Shown here in pieces: positions 13,901 through 25,585 of a stretch of DNA of 64,000 bases. Source of the DNA: Fennellomyces sp. T-0311 (lineage: Eukaryota; Mucoromycota; Mucoromycetes; Mucorales; Lichtheimiaceae); NCBI GenBank assembly GCA_025266875.1, contig JALLLT010000022.1, positions 650,867 through 714,866 on the forward strand. Reading direction: 5' to 3'. The translations under genes were made by a program, and so were the position numbers. The notes beneath the pieces are model-generated. The model ran no database searches, had not been told where the DNA came from, and saw nothing but the letters and a program-made list of their open reading frames with translations. Numbering within the stretch: position 1 is the stretch's first letter; every line of letters starts with the position of its first letter.

Positions 13901-15139
13901 TTCACTGCTAAAGATATTTCTATGACCTTTATTTGCTCTAGTATAGCGCAGGTACAGTACGATACATAAAAATTAAGGATGAGATCGAAGATGTTACTTT
14001 TAGATAAAAAAAAATATAATCGCACTCCCCATTTCTAGACACAAATAAGACGGGGCTTGCAAAACATAGGAGCCTATATGCACCAGTTTGTCATTAACAC
14101 TTCCAAGGAATGGCCGCAAAAGACGTAGAGTATTCAATTTCCGAGACTATAAAAAGCAAGGGCTGGCTGTAGTATTGAAAGCACACATTTTATATTGGCT
14201 ACCTAGTATTTAAAACTTGAATATTGTATGTGTATACAAATAAAGTTCTTCGTTTTCATGACAGTTTTTGATAGTCATAATTTCTATACTACGTAAGTTC
14301 TCGTAAGCTCGATAATTGCATCCTTTTAAAGGGTAGCCGTATTTTCAGATTTGATATTTGTAAGGCGAGTTTATGTGTATAACTTCAGTGAGATATCTGT
14401 GGTATCAATTTCCATAACTCTGCAAAGCACAATCTTCTCGAATGCAATGAGGCCCTCGATAGCTCGTCCCAAGGCTATACTGAGTTTACGGATCCTGGTG
14501 AGCTCCAACGTAGTAATAGTTTGTACTTTTTAGAGGGAGTCAAAAAGTACTGAAGGCGATACCCGTATTAAGCATCTCGAGCTGGATCTTCTTCAAAGTG
14601 TGCTAATAAAGAGCTATGGTGTCGAAATTTGATGTAATTTCCACGCACTCGCAAATCATTATGCTGCTGAACCGCGTTAACCGGGGAAGATGTAAAAGGG
14701 TTTGTCGTGGAAGTGAATCAACAGTACAAAGAATGAAACGAGACTTATGAAAGTATCTTTGAAGTTTCGGATATGCTTTATTGAATGCAACGCCCTATGC
14801 TTTTATATCTTTTTGTGTATTGAATCAGCGATGGCAATTTAGATAGTGTTTCGTCTTCAGAATTGCCTGAATGAATTGAAGACGTATAGGATCCTTTCCT
14901 TTGTTCTGATCATGCGGATCTGAGGATATCTTTGACATCTGCCCTGCAGTGTAATGACCGCATTGCTATATTGGAGTCAATTTCATGTCCTGTTGAGTTT
15001 ATCCATTCGTTCATACGGTGTAATCCTTAATCCGTGTAGACAAATTACTATGTAAGTATACTTCGTGATGATGTTGAACCGATATGTGTTATCCCATAGG
15101 AAATATCTTCTATTATTATCATCTGTGGTTGTTTCACCA
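10941..15139. other. AT-rich intergenic DNA
   Basis: About 4.2 kb with no ORF that shows motif content or splice-linked continuation. Short ORFs (for example near 12100-12300 and 13190-13690) are of chance length for this composition. I see no tRNA-like fold and no repeat matching the rest of the window, apart from generic A/T tracts. Confidence 0.5.
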
Positions 15140-15606
15140 TGTGGTATCACTCAATTGGAAAGCTTCAATGACGAGATCAAAATAAGATAATGCTTTATTG
15201 AGGAAAACTACTCTCTATTTATAATGATGATGAGTCGGGACAGAGAAGGTGAATGCTTTTCTATCAGAGTCGAATCCGTGTTATCGCCGTAATCCCTAAT
15301 GATCATACTGCCTTATTACGAAGGAGCGGATAATCATGCAGAGACTGAGTCAACGTGAACGGTCCTTCTTGAAGTCTGAACCCAGATCAAGGTCTCACTG
15401 ACGCAGCAGCCAGTGAACGGGCCAATAGATAACTGTGTGGTTGTTGATGTCAAAATAAAGGAATGGCTGTAACAAAGGCTGAGATGGAAAGGTATGTAGA
15501 CAATGGATGACTGGTATGTCAGGGTAAGACACACCACAGTTTTCATCAACAAAACGATATTTATTTTTGATCTCGTTTTGAAGCTTTCTAATTAAGCGAT
15601 ACCACA
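15140..15606 (-). repeat. Dispersed repeat R1, TG...CA ends with ~27-bp inverted termini
   Basis: Begins TGTGGTATCACTCAATTGG and ends in the near reverse complement of that block, GATACCACA. Read on the minus strand it has a TATAAATA box about 30 bp before AATAAA, a layout like a compact LTR promoter and poly(A) signal. A second copy lies at 54893-55107 plus 55613-55800 (interrupted by another insertion). I saw no matching target duplication here. Confidence 0.7.
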
Positions 15607-15790
15607 GACATATGTTTCTCATAATAACCTTGAATCTCCTAGTGAAACCCACATAGCTCTGGCTACCACAGTGGTTCATGTGCCTTACAACCATATCAAT
15701 GATCCAACCTCTCAAAAATAAGCTTTTATTGTATAAAGTGATGATTCAACATATTAAATAAATCAGTCATTACTTTAGTATATTATCTGG
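15607..15790 (+). repeat. Truncated copy of LTR-like repeat R2
   Basis: From the block around CATAATAACCTTGAATCTC to AATAAATCAGTCATTAC, this matches the inner and 3' part of the complete 318-bp R2 copies at 18522-18839 and 21075-21391, with more divergence and no recognisable 5' end. Confidence 0.65.
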
Positions 15791-15975
15791 TTGAATGTAG
15801 GTGATAGTAGGAATATAAAGACAAATAGGAATCCTTTGAGACATGGATTTATTCTGAATATCAGATCTCGTTCTATTATTCATTTAATAAAGCTTATATA
15901 CTATTCTACTGCTATTGTACTATGTGGTACAAGTATGTAGTACCTTCCATAATTCTGAATGCTTATTCAGGTGAG
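15791..15975. repeat. Dispersed repeat R3, copy a
   Basis: About 180 bp from TGGTTGAATGTAGGTGATAG to GAGTGCAATTCTTAGTATTTG, repeated with roughly 90% identity at 20742-20944 in the same orientation. The two copies flank the hAT pseudogene region, but each also sits beside an R2 copy, so they may be part of a larger composite repeat. Confidence 0.7.
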
Positions 15976-16001
15976 TGCAATTCTTAGTATTTGATAAGGC
16001 T

Positions 16002-16414
16002 CTAAATACGGGCGGGCAGGCTCGTGGACCGCCCGTTTTGGTCTGACATTTTGGGTATCGGGCCAGGAAAGCTGTATGAAGGTAGGTTCCCGAACAGGCA
16101 CGGTACTATACAGTGGCCTGCCCGTCGGGCCACTGGCCTGACCGAGTGCCCAAGTGTAAAGCATACGTATTTTCTTTATAAAAGGTCTATCTAAATGAGG
16201 CCATTGCTATATATGTAATTTGATTCTATCCGGACCGTGTATTGCAAATAAAGATAAATCAACTAAGTATACATCTTTAGTATGGAAAGATCTGTCAAAC
16301 GTTGACCAGTTTCTATGAGGATCCGGTTACACAATGATTGGTATTGGTGGGCTAAGTTGTGACAATGAAAGGCTGCTACGTCAATTAGCACTATTCAAAT
16401 TGCCTGCAACGCGC
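16002..16414. repeat. Dispersed repeat R4 (GC-rich head, hAT-like terminus), copy a
   Basis: Starts GGCTCTAAATACGGGCGGGC and runs about 410 bp; a second copy is at 33288-33686. The GGGCGGGC / CCGCCCG head resembles the GC-rich subterminal blocks of hAT-type elements and their MITEs, which is an inference from general pattern. No ORF of note. Similarity continues more weakly beyond the end (16430-16745 versus 33711-34330). Confidence 0.7.
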
Positions 16415-16760
16415 TAATCTGCAAATGTCTTAGAACTTGGATAAGGATCGGCATTAGTGTGAAAGGGCTATGTGTTCAAGCGAAGATAACTTCCAGCTGG
16501 CATTGTGTAAGCAGAAGTAAAACGCGAAGATAAAGTGAGTCGGTACAATGATAGCTTTATTAAACGAAAAAAAGGATAACGATAGTGATTGAAAAGCGCC
16601 TCGACCATGCAGACACTTTATTACTGAAAAAAAAAAACCAACCTTTGGCATACTTAATGTGATACTTTGCGGAAAACCATTATATAAAGGAAAAAGAGCT
16701 ACTACAAACATCCTTCATCTTGAGAAGTGCGCTTGACAGAGTGTACCTATTTAAAAAACA

Positions 16761-16972
16761 AAAAGGGTGGCTGTGTATGTACCATTACAGTATGTACGCA
16801 GCCACCCTTTTTTGATTAGGATGCGCAATGTCAAAATGGAATGGAGTGTCGGTAAACGCAAAGTTTTGTCGTATGTACAGGTCGTTGTCAAGAAAAAAGT
16901 GTGTTCCTATATAAAAACCAAAAGGGTGGCTGTGTATGTGCTGTTACAGTATATACGCAGCCACCCTTTTTT
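16761..16972. repeat. Two tandem hairpins of ~52 bp, 160-bp direct repeat unit
   Basis: At 16761-16812 and 16920-16972 the arm AAAGGGTGGCTG is followed after about 25 nt by its exact complement CAGCCACCCTTT. Flanks are also repeated (GATTAGGATGCGCAA versus TATTAGGACGCACAA, then TGGAATGGAGTG), giving a direct duplication about 160 bp long. A diverged third version with a weakened stem is at about 34790-34860. Confidence 0.8.
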
Positions 16973-16979
16973 GTATTAG

Positions 16980-17904
16980 GACGCACAACGTTGAAATGGA
17001 ATGGAGTGCCAGTAAAGCAATGGTAAGTCGTGTGGTAAAATTGAGCTGTATCGAAAGTATATGTAATCGAGCAGTACTGTATATGATGCTTAAAAATTTC
17101 TTCTAAAGCAATATGGTCGACCTGTTTTTGACATTCTCGAACATTGAGCCTGAATCCCATTTAACGGGCATCGAGAGAAAAAGCATCACTAAAGAAATGC
17201 AAAGCTGAAGGCATTCCTGCGCCATTGGCGACGCCGAATTGCTGGTTTGTCTCATGGTGTCGCTTGATAATATGGGAGCTAGCACAGCTGAAGTGCGGGA
17301 TGTGAATATGCAGAACTGTATATCCAGATCCCTAAAGGATGTTGCCCTCGAGTGCCATACCCACAAATTATAATAATAATAAATACGCTTTAATCTATAT
17401 ATCCAGATCAGTGTGTTGTATGATCAAATCGGATGCCGTTGACAGTTGATGATACCACTTTAGCTGCTTTTCGTATCGCATTACAATCTCATCGAGGTAC
17501 ACGATCCATATTATTGAACTATGGTGCGTAGTGAATACTCGATAAAGTAAAGCATTAAAAAAATTGTCGTGCTACTGAGTTAGTGAGCAAAATTAACGTA
17601 CAAGCTAAAGAACGCTGGCTGATATACCAAGCATGCCTTACGCGAGTAAATATTGTTTAATATTGAAAATAATAAAAGAGAGAGCCTTTAAATAGAAATA
17701 TCTATTCTCATGAGGCAACGGCATGGACTTATGCAGGTGCTGTTGCAGAAAAAAGACTGTGCTGAACTTCTGCTTTAGTATGGCATACTAAAATCGGACA
17801 TGATCTTAGCGTCCACTAGCGTACGCGCTAATAAATATGTCAAAACTGTAGTGCAAAAGCGAGCTCGAATGCTTGCTGCTAATTTCTTAGACCACATTCA
17901 AACC
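16980..17904. other. Intergenic DNA upstream of the hAT pseudogene
   Basis: No supported gene. The A/T-rich stretch holds chance ORFs only. The 5' terminus of the hAT element should lie here or in R4 upstream, but I could not pair it with a 3' inverted repeat. Confidence 0.4.
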
Positions 17905-20669
17905 ATGGCTACCAATAACGCTCAAATTCCCCGCCTCCAACGCGCAGTGTCAACTGAATCCAACGTCAGCAACGATGGAAGTCCTACGAGCAATCGCCGT
18001 GCTATTGTCTGGCAGTTTTTTCAACTAATGGATGTGGATTCCGATGATGAAATGTACACTGCTGAGACTGTAGTGAGAAGAGCACGCTGTAATTTGTGCC
18101 AGAGGTATGTGCATCTTTCTTGGACCCTTACTTTATTTATTTTAAACTTCCAAATAGGGAACCATTTAAGGCACGACTCCATGATGGCAGCACCAAGTAT
18201 ATGCGCCGGCATTTACGCAGCCACCATTCTGCCAAATGGAATCGTGCAAATGGGACTCAAGAAAAAACGATTTCCAACTACTTTACTGTGTATGTTTGCG
18301 ATAGTATGCGTAGATGGATCTGAATGTGTTTGATCTAATTGATTTTGGTAATTAGTATGAACTTCGACCAACGTAACTTTCGCACGAAGCTGATGGAGTA
18401 GATGGTGGCAAACGATCAACACTTCTCGGAGGTTGAATTCTCCCACTTTCGTTTGTTGATAACATACTTGTACCCTTCTGCCCAAGTCCCTTCGGCTGTC
18501 ACCTTGCGATCCGACCTCATGTGTTGTATCCACAACATGATTATGGCTTATGCATCATTTACCCTTGTTTGCTTATTGACAACGGGTTACTTTAATTTTC
18601 CGATCTACAGCCACGTCCCTGTCTTGACATGCGTTCATCGTAATAACCTTGCCTATCTTAGTGAAACCCACATAACCCTGGTTACCACAGCGGTTCATGT
18701 GCCTTACAACCATGTCGATGATCCAACCCCTCGAGAATAAGCTTTTATTATTTAAAGTGATGATTCAACATACGAAATAAATCAGTTATTACTTGAATCT
18801 CGTCACTTACCTGCCTCTTCTTAATTGTTGAATATCACATCATGTCTAGCTTCACGGAAAATCGAGGCACTCTGAAGGAGAAACTACAGGTACTCATTAG
18901 CATTGCGAGTAAAGTAAAACTTATTAAACCATACCACCAAATGTTAGATTCCAAGATATCGGTCACTGTGGATGTATGGACGTCCACACACCGCATGTAT
19001 TTCTTCTTTGGGATAACTAGTCACTACGTTGACCATGAATGGAAACTGCAAGAATTCTTGTTGGACTTTGTGCCCCTTGTCGGACGGCATACGGGTGTTG
19101 CTCTTGCAGAGGCGTTTATGCAATCGATGTCTGAGTTGGAGATTGCAGATAAGGTAAGAGGGCTGTTTGTTGCTTAATATTTGCTAACCGTGATTATAGA
19201 TTTTGGCTGTTACGTGCGACAATGCTTCGAATAACAACACCATGATGCGCGAGATCAAACGCCTTTGGCTGGAGATGGACCACGATTTTGACGCTGACAG
19301 ACAGCGTCACCGTTGCATTGCCAATATTATCAATATCGCTGTGCAAGGTGCCTTGCAGGAGTTGAATGTTGAGCCAGTGATGGAGAGCGATGATGAAGTG
19401 CCTGACATGTCTGACGACGATGTGCTCAATGAGATAGTAAACGAGATGAACCCGATTGTGTATGCTATCTCCAAGGTAAATTAGATTTTCATACTTGAGG
19501 GTGAGCTTGTACTGACCATATTATTAGCTACGTGCCGTCGTTCGTCTCATTCGCAGATCAACAGCTCGACGTGATGGGCTGAGATCGGTTATGCAGTCGC
19601 ACTTATACGAACCTCATGAACTAGTACTAGATTGCAAGACGCGCTGGAATTCGACTGCGGTTTTGATCGAGATGGCATTGACACTACGAACTCCATTGAC
19701 TATGGTTGTGGCAAGTGATGCGGTGCTACAGCAATACCAGCTTGAACCGCAAGAATGGGATCTATTGATTGATCTTCATACATTTCTTACAGTAAGATAT
19801 TAGCCTATAAAGTTTGTATGATAAGTAACTAATATAAACGTGCTGGCATTTCGATCGGTATCAACCTTCCTGTCTGGATCGAAGTATATAACCATCAATG
19901 CCGTCGTCCCAGCAAATAACAGGCTGATGGATGAGCTGGAAGGCTACTAGTCTGAATTCCGGGATCTCAAAGCAGCTGCAGACCCAGCCTTTGAAAAACT
20001 GAGTCAATACTACACCATGACTGACGACTCGCTGATCTGCACTGTGGCTACCAGTAAGCATTACTATTATATATTCAAGTTTCATATACTTATATTGAAA
20101 CTCTATAGTTCTTGACCCCCGGCTCAAATTAGATTACCATCGTGCTCAGAGCTGGGAGCCAGAGTGGATTGACATTTGCAAACGCAAGGCTAGAGATGAG
20201 TACGAGCTGTACGCAGCTTGGATGGAGGTTGGCCCTGCAGTTGGAGGTGAAGCTTCACCAACAAGAAACGATGCACAACAAGATGCATTCATGACATACA
20301 TCTATGGCGAGGTGCAAGCGATCGGGAGAGTAGGACAACGGTCAGAGTATGATGTTTATGTGAGAGATGGACGCGAATATTGTTCCGACCCTTGCTTTGG
20401 TGGCATGATCAGCAAAGTGTTTTTCCAGTGCTTTCATGTATGGCAAAAGACTACTTGGCCATTCCTGGTTAGTTGAATTTGCTGTTCACTATTGGCTTCC
20501 TTTTTTTTACTAAATATGATGAACAGGTTCAAGCGCGCCAGTAGAGCGTGTCTTTTCTGCAGAAAGAAACATGATTCCTTGGAATCGCTCTTCCTTGCTC
20601 CCTAAAACAATTTGTGTCTATGTGCTGAAGAAAAACCATGTTAGACAAGCACAGTACGAGAATGCATAA
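17905..20669 (+). pseudogene. hAT transposase, BED finger to hAT dimerisation domain, inactivated
   Basis: Cut-and-paste transposase remnant. From ATG 17905 the product starts MATNNAQIPRLQRAV; a BED-type zinc finger follows (CNLC before 18107, spliced to RHLRSHH at about 18200-18225). The catalytic core shows TVDVWTS (first Asp, ~18970), AVTCDNASNN (~19205), HRCIANIINIAVQGAL and DCKTRWNS (~19635). The C-terminal dimerisation block reads LAIPGSSAPVERVFSAERN across an intron at about 20470-20525. Defects: a 318-bp LTR-like insertion at 18522-18839, an in-frame TAG inside LEGY-SEFRD (~19950), and a one-base frameshift in the DPLLWW block (~20390). Removing the insertion with one target duplication rejoins the frame exactly. 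No usable start-to-stop frame remains. Confidence 0.9.
18522..18839 (+). mobile_element. Solo-LTR-like element R2, 318 bp, TSD TCATG
   Basis: Ends TGTTGTATCC...AATATCACA, flanked by the 5-bp duplication TCATG at 18517-18521 and 18840-18844. It interrupts the hAT transposase frame between LRSDLM and SSFTEN. TG...CA ends, a 5-bp duplication, no coding potential and a TATTTAAAG box about 25 bp before AATAAA fit a solo LTR. An inverted second copy is at 21075-21391. Confidence 0.88.
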
Positions 20670-20741
20670 ATTTGTTAGAGCATCATTCTCTCTATTTCTT
20701 TGTCCCTTTCTCAGTTGCTTTGGCCTATTTGTGTTTTCTGG

Positions 20742-20944
20742 TTGAATGTAGGTAATAGTAGGAATATGAAGACAAATAGAAATCCTTTGAGACACGGATT
20801 TATCCTGAAGATCAGATCTCGTTCTACTATCCAGTCAATAAAGCTTATATACTATTCTACTGCTATTGTACTATATGGTATAGATACGTAGTACCATCCA
20901 TGATTCTGAATGCTTATTCAGCTGAGTGCAATTCTTAGTATTTG
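20742..20944. repeat. Dispersed repeat R3, copy b
   Basis: Matches 15791-15975 along its length, including CAATAAAGCTTATATACTATT and the end GAGTGCAATTCTTAGTATTTG. It lies just 3' of the dead hAT gene. Confidence 0.7.
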
Positions 20945-21074
20945 AATTCTTATCCAGGCTTAACTCCTTAACACCTTCTAGGTCTTAACTCCTGGACACC
21001 ACAATCATCTCGTACTAATTAGTGAGGTCAGTAACATCAATAAGGTTTAGGAAAAGGATATGTATTAGCACCGA

Positions 21075-21391
21075 TGTGATATTCAACAATTAGAAGAGGC
21101 AGGTAAGTGACGAGACTCAAGTAATGACTGATTTATTTCGTATGTTGAATAATCACTTTTAATAATAAAAGCTTATTCTCGAGGGGTTGGATCATTGACA
21201 TAGTTGTAAAGCACATGAACTGCTATGGTAATCAGGGTTATGTAGGTTTCACTAAGATAGGCAAGGTTATTACGATGAACGCATGTCAAGACAGGGATGT
21301 GGCTGTAGATCGGAAAATTAAAATAACCTGTTGTCAATAAGCAAACAAGGATAAATGATGCATAAGCCATAATCATGCTATAGATACAACA
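21075..21391 (-). mobile_element. Solo-LTR-like element R2, inverted copy, TSD ACCGA
   Basis: On the minus strand it begins TGTTGTATC and ends GAATATCACA like the copy at 18522-18839, at about 93% identity. It is bounded by the 5-bp duplication ACCGA at 21070-21074 and 21392-21396, independent of the TCATG duplication of the other copy. Confidence 0.88.
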
Positions 21392-21396
21392 ACCGA

Positions 21397-21806
21397 AAAA
21401 AAAAACAATATAAAAAAATATAAACTTATATTATTATGACTAAAGACTCATAATGGAATACTTAGTAGATAATGAGCGAAGTGAGCCACCTAGGGTCTGA
21501 GGTGGGAACCTAAGGAAACCTGTTACTGCTGAATGACCTAAAGCGCAGCATAGAGGCTCATTCAGTTGAGCGAAGTAAGACAGATAGAGGGTTGATAAGC
21601 CTTAAATATAATAGATATACTATTATAAAGTTATATTAATACATCAATAGTAATAAATGTCCTAAGGTTCTGACTATAAAGCATTTCTTTTAAGTAACTT
21701 TGAGGAATATATAGCAGATATTTAATGCTAACTAATAATTTAATTATTAAGATATCTGTGGCATACCGCTATAATAATATCATTAATGAGCTCTCGTAAC
21801 GTGGAT
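21397..21806. other. Very AT-rich segment with GAGCGAAGTGAGC motif, possible mitochondrial DNA insert
   Basis: About 400 bp of long A/T runs with a GC-containing AATGAGCGAAGTGAGCCACC island and a related GAGCGAAGTAAG. This style is common in fungal mitochondrial intergenic DNA and unlike the nearby nuclear spacers. No tRNA or protein gene is recognised in it. It ends directly at the first tRNA-Tyr fragment (21807). Confidence 0.3.
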
Positions 21807-21823
21807 CCGATCTTAGCTCAGTT
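21807..21823 (+). other. tRNA-Tyr 5' fragment (target-site duplication, outermost copy)
   Basis: CCGATCTTAGCTCAGTT is identical to nucleotides 1-17 of the intact tRNA-Tyr gene at 32973. It is the left target-site duplication of LINE copy 1, and its upstream flank (CGTAACGTGGAT) is probably the original 5' flank of the tRNA gene. Confidence 0.9.
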
Positions 21824-21866
21824 CAAAAAGTATGTATTTATTGGGGGAAGACTAAATGACCGGCGC

Positions 21867-24800
21867 CTATAGGCATGATGGTCGCTTCCTTGCGGTGCTT
21901 AATGCGTTGGTGCCACAGTTGAAAAAATCCCAAAGGGAGGACAAAAAACTGGGCCCGTGCGTAACATAAATGGGGTAGCATGCATGGAAATGGTGGAACC
22001 GAAAAATGGATATAAAAGGAAAAAATAAAAAGTATTGGAACGAAACATTGAGAAACATAGGGAAACGAAAGAAAAGAAATGGGTGAGTAGCACACCAGGT
22101 GCTCTCCGGTGGCTGGGAGGAGAGAATTGAACCGAGGTTCAAAACTTCCTCAGCAGGTGGATCTTGATCGTCGAAATCGCCATCGGGATGACTGAGGCGA
22201 TCAACTTCACGGAGGAAACGGATCAGTGCCGGCCATACCCGCACCCACTTGCCACAGCGGAGGGAGGCGTCCTTGGTGGGCAGCCGGTTCAAGATGTAGT
22301 CAACGGTATGCTGGCGTTCTGGCAAAGCAGGGACCGCACCAAAAGCATCGACGAGTTCCCGCAGAGTTGGAAGCACTAGCTCGCAGGTTTCATGGTGTGC
22401 GCGGTTAGCACTGGGCGTACCACAACGACAATCCTTCAGCGGATACGAGGGCAACCAGAACATGCGCCATTTGACTAGGCGATGTCTGTCTCGGCTGAAT
22501 GCAGGCAGGTATAGGATCGGGTCAATCAGCCGATATGGCCGAAGTACCCGGACTGACACCTTATCCTCTCTGCGCTGCTTGAATTCGTCGTCACGCCCTT
22601 TTATGGTCGCTCAGGTGAGTGCCTTTGCTGGTTCTTCCCCTTCTTGTTGGAATCGTCTGTACATGGAATGCAGCGGGTTGTACCGAGCCAACGAGGCCCA
22701 GTGGCAGTCAGGACGCGACGTACGAAGGGAGGTCAACTCGACACACCGAAGCAACATTGACACTAGCAGGTCTTGAACCCGAGCAGCAAACTTCAACTGC
22801 AAGGTGCGGATACGAACACGCATACTGGGTAGATCCGCCAGCACCATCGGTATGATTGTTGGCACCGTTCTTGCTGCATCGCTGTTTAACACCATTTTGA
22901 CACAGCCAACTTGAGCAGACTTGAGTTTTTCAAGTTGCCTTTGGTTGACTGCGGCGATCGCGAGACCATATTCCAGGACAGGGCGAATGAAGGTACGATA
23001 GGCGCGTAGAGCAGCCCAAAGACCTAAGCCATACTGATGGATGCCCATTAGCTGTAGGAGAGCCATGGTGGTGGTTGCCTTGCTTTTCCGTTGTTCCACC
23101 AGTGTTGCGATATCGAGACCTGCATGGGTGAATGGTAGGCCTAGATACTGGCACGATGCTTCGAGTCGGATTGGCGTGTTGTACAGCATATACTGTGGCG
23201 GTGGTGGAGGTGGCTGGTTGAGCAGGAGGGCAAGCTCGCGTTCAGTTTCCTGGAGGATGTCGAACGATGCTGGTACACCAACAGCAACACATTTGCCAGG
23301 ATGCCGGCGGTATCCCATTTCCATCGAGTGTCGTTCGGCTATACGCAGCAGGCGCTTGACGTCGATTGGCAATCCAATCAGTGCGACATCATTGGCATAT
23401 AGCAACGATGACACGACGATTGGCTCCGTGGCATGTGGATTGGTTGTACGGCCTCGCATCGGCGGGCGGTAGAGGAGGTTCTGGGCAGAGCTCTCCGTGT
23501 GGCCATCCAAAAGGGGGGCATCCACTCGGATTGGATCCAAGAGAAGCGGTTCGGCAGCTCGAAGACTGCGTGGCAGGGAGTCGATGAACACAGCATACAG
23601 GAGAGGAGAGAGAATCGACCCCTGTAGCACACCAAAGCGTGGACGGATGAAGCGCGATTGATGGTTCTTGAGGATAACAGCCAAGCGTGCCTCGTTGAAC
23701 ATGTGTTGAACTATATGGAGCAGAGCGCTCGGCAGGTGATCCTGCAACGTTGACCATATAGCCTCCCTTTTGCAAGAGTCGTAGGCTTGTTGGATACCCA
23801 GAAAGACGATTACCGGGTCTCTGGCGTATGTCTTGCGGAACTGGCGTGCCAAGATATCCAGGACAAAAGCTTGATCCAAGGCACCTCGGTGGTGGCGAAA
23901 TCCACCTTGTGCAATGTCCAGCATTGGCATATGGTGTAGCAGCTTTAGTAAGAGACAGCGTTCGAGGATCTTCCGGAAGATGCTGGTGAGATTGATTGGC
24001 CGGTAGTTGCTCGCCAAGGTTGGATCACCCTTTTTGAAGATCGGCACAACTTGAGCGGTCCGCCATCCCACAGGAACCCAAGACCAGCGCCAGCACAGAT
24101 TGAACAGCATGGCTAGCAAGCTAGACAATGGGGTGGCGATGGGCTTCAGCATTGCACCGGTGATGTGATCGTCACCAGGCGCCTTCCGAGGAGCGAGCTT
24201 GCGTACCATCCTTTCGATATCCATGGCGTCAAATGGATGAACACCATCTTCCGGATCCGGCTCACGGACAAAGCGGATCGACGGAAAAGGCCATGGATTG
24301 GATCGGCGTTCCCCACCAAAAACGGATGACAGGTGCGACACCATTGCTTCGACAGCTGCTGGAGGGCCATCCGGATGGGAGAACGTGTGGCCGGACTGCC
24401 GGTTGCGACGCATACGCTTGATAGCACTGTTCATTTCCGGGATCGGAGCATTGCCCAGCTTACGACAGAAGTGCTTCCACAAACGATGGCGAGTTCTTCG
24501 CACTTCTTCTGTAAACTCTCCTCGACGATCCGTGTATGTCTTCCATCGTTCCGCTCGGATGACAATGTTGTTGGGTGCGCGACGCCAACGACGGTATGCC
24601 TCCTCGCGGAGATCAGCCTTGCATTGTAGTTCGTCCGTCCAAAATCATCGCCAGTGCCGAGGCCGGATTTGCCCGCGTGTAACGCTGTTGTCAAGAGCTT
24701 CGTGGATGACCGACGACAGATCCGTGCCTAGTTGTTCAATGGCTGCTTTTTCGATGGTGCTTTGCTGGCTGTCCATCAGTTCAGTCAGGCGCTCATCCAA

Positions 24801-25574
24801 GGACGAAGAGAGACGCCGAAACTCGGACTGATACAAGCGGACCACTTCTGGGTCCTCGAGACGCTGAAGCTTCCAATGTTGGCGAGCTGCATTTGGTGCC
24901 GGTGGAGGACGGAGGGCGACACACGGCGTAAACTCCAGCGTACACAGATGGTGATCAGAATTCAGTGGCCAGGTGTCAAAGACTTCCATCTGCGGGTCGA
25001 GGATGGCGGTCTCCATTTATATAAACAGATCAATGAGACTGGTGCCCTGGAAGTTGCGGAACGTAGGCTGACCATGTGCCGAGGTACTGTTCCAGACGTG
25101 TAATCCACGACCGGTCAACCAAGGCTCAAGAACTGCAGTGCCTCTTATCGTTGTTTCATGATCGCCGAATCTACGTAGACGTGCATTCAGATCACCAAGA
25201 ACAATCGTCTTTTCATCGATTCGTAGTCGGTCCAGCCGTTCTTTACACGTTTCCAAATCGAGCGCCGGCGGCAAATATAACCCATGGAAGGTATATTCAC
25301 CAGAGTCGAAAGGAAAGCGTGTTGCCGTTGTCATATGGGAATCGGTGGATATGTAGGTTGAGATCCGGCCTCACCAGGAGTGATATGCCACCAATCCCTT
25401 TGTCATGATGTGCCTCCTGCACAGCATAGGTGCGGTGCTGGATCCAGTCAGTGTTGAGCCGCCTGCGGACAAGAAAAGTTTCGGTGAGTATGAGGAGGTC
25501 GATGTTGTGTTGTTGGCATAGATTAATTATCTCATCTGGCGACCGATTGATGCCAGTCGCATTGAACCGATTTT
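21867..25574 (-). pseudogene. LINE copy 1 ORF2 (APE endonuclease-reverse transcriptase), broken
   Basis: Homologous along its length to the intact 1165-aa ORF2 of copy 2. Visible lesions, in coding order: a 4-nt deletion just after the start (~25570), a one-base insertion in the FRLGEYTF block (~25304), TAA after DLFI (~25017), TGA replacing Trp after RHWR (~24644), YADD changed to YAND in the RT active site (~23388), TGA replacing Arg after AKALT (~22608), and loss of the terminal stop (TAG to TGG), which extends the frame by about 30 residues. Most point changes are C-to-T or G-to-A transitions. Confidence 0.92.
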
Positions 25575-25585
25575 GAGTCGATCTA

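Noticed and set aside
15140..15606. Calling R1 a definite DNA transposon because of its ~27-bp inverted ends
   Set aside because: TG...CA ends and the TATA/AATAAA layout fit an LTR equally well, and no target duplication was found; left as an unclassified repeat.
16761..16972. CRISPR-like array
   Set aside because: Only two hairpin units with long, similar spacers in a eukaryotic genome; a direct duplication explains it.
21397..21806. Structured RNA gene in the AT-rich segment
   Set aside because: Short inverted repeats are expected at this A/T content; no conserved RNA family motif was seen.
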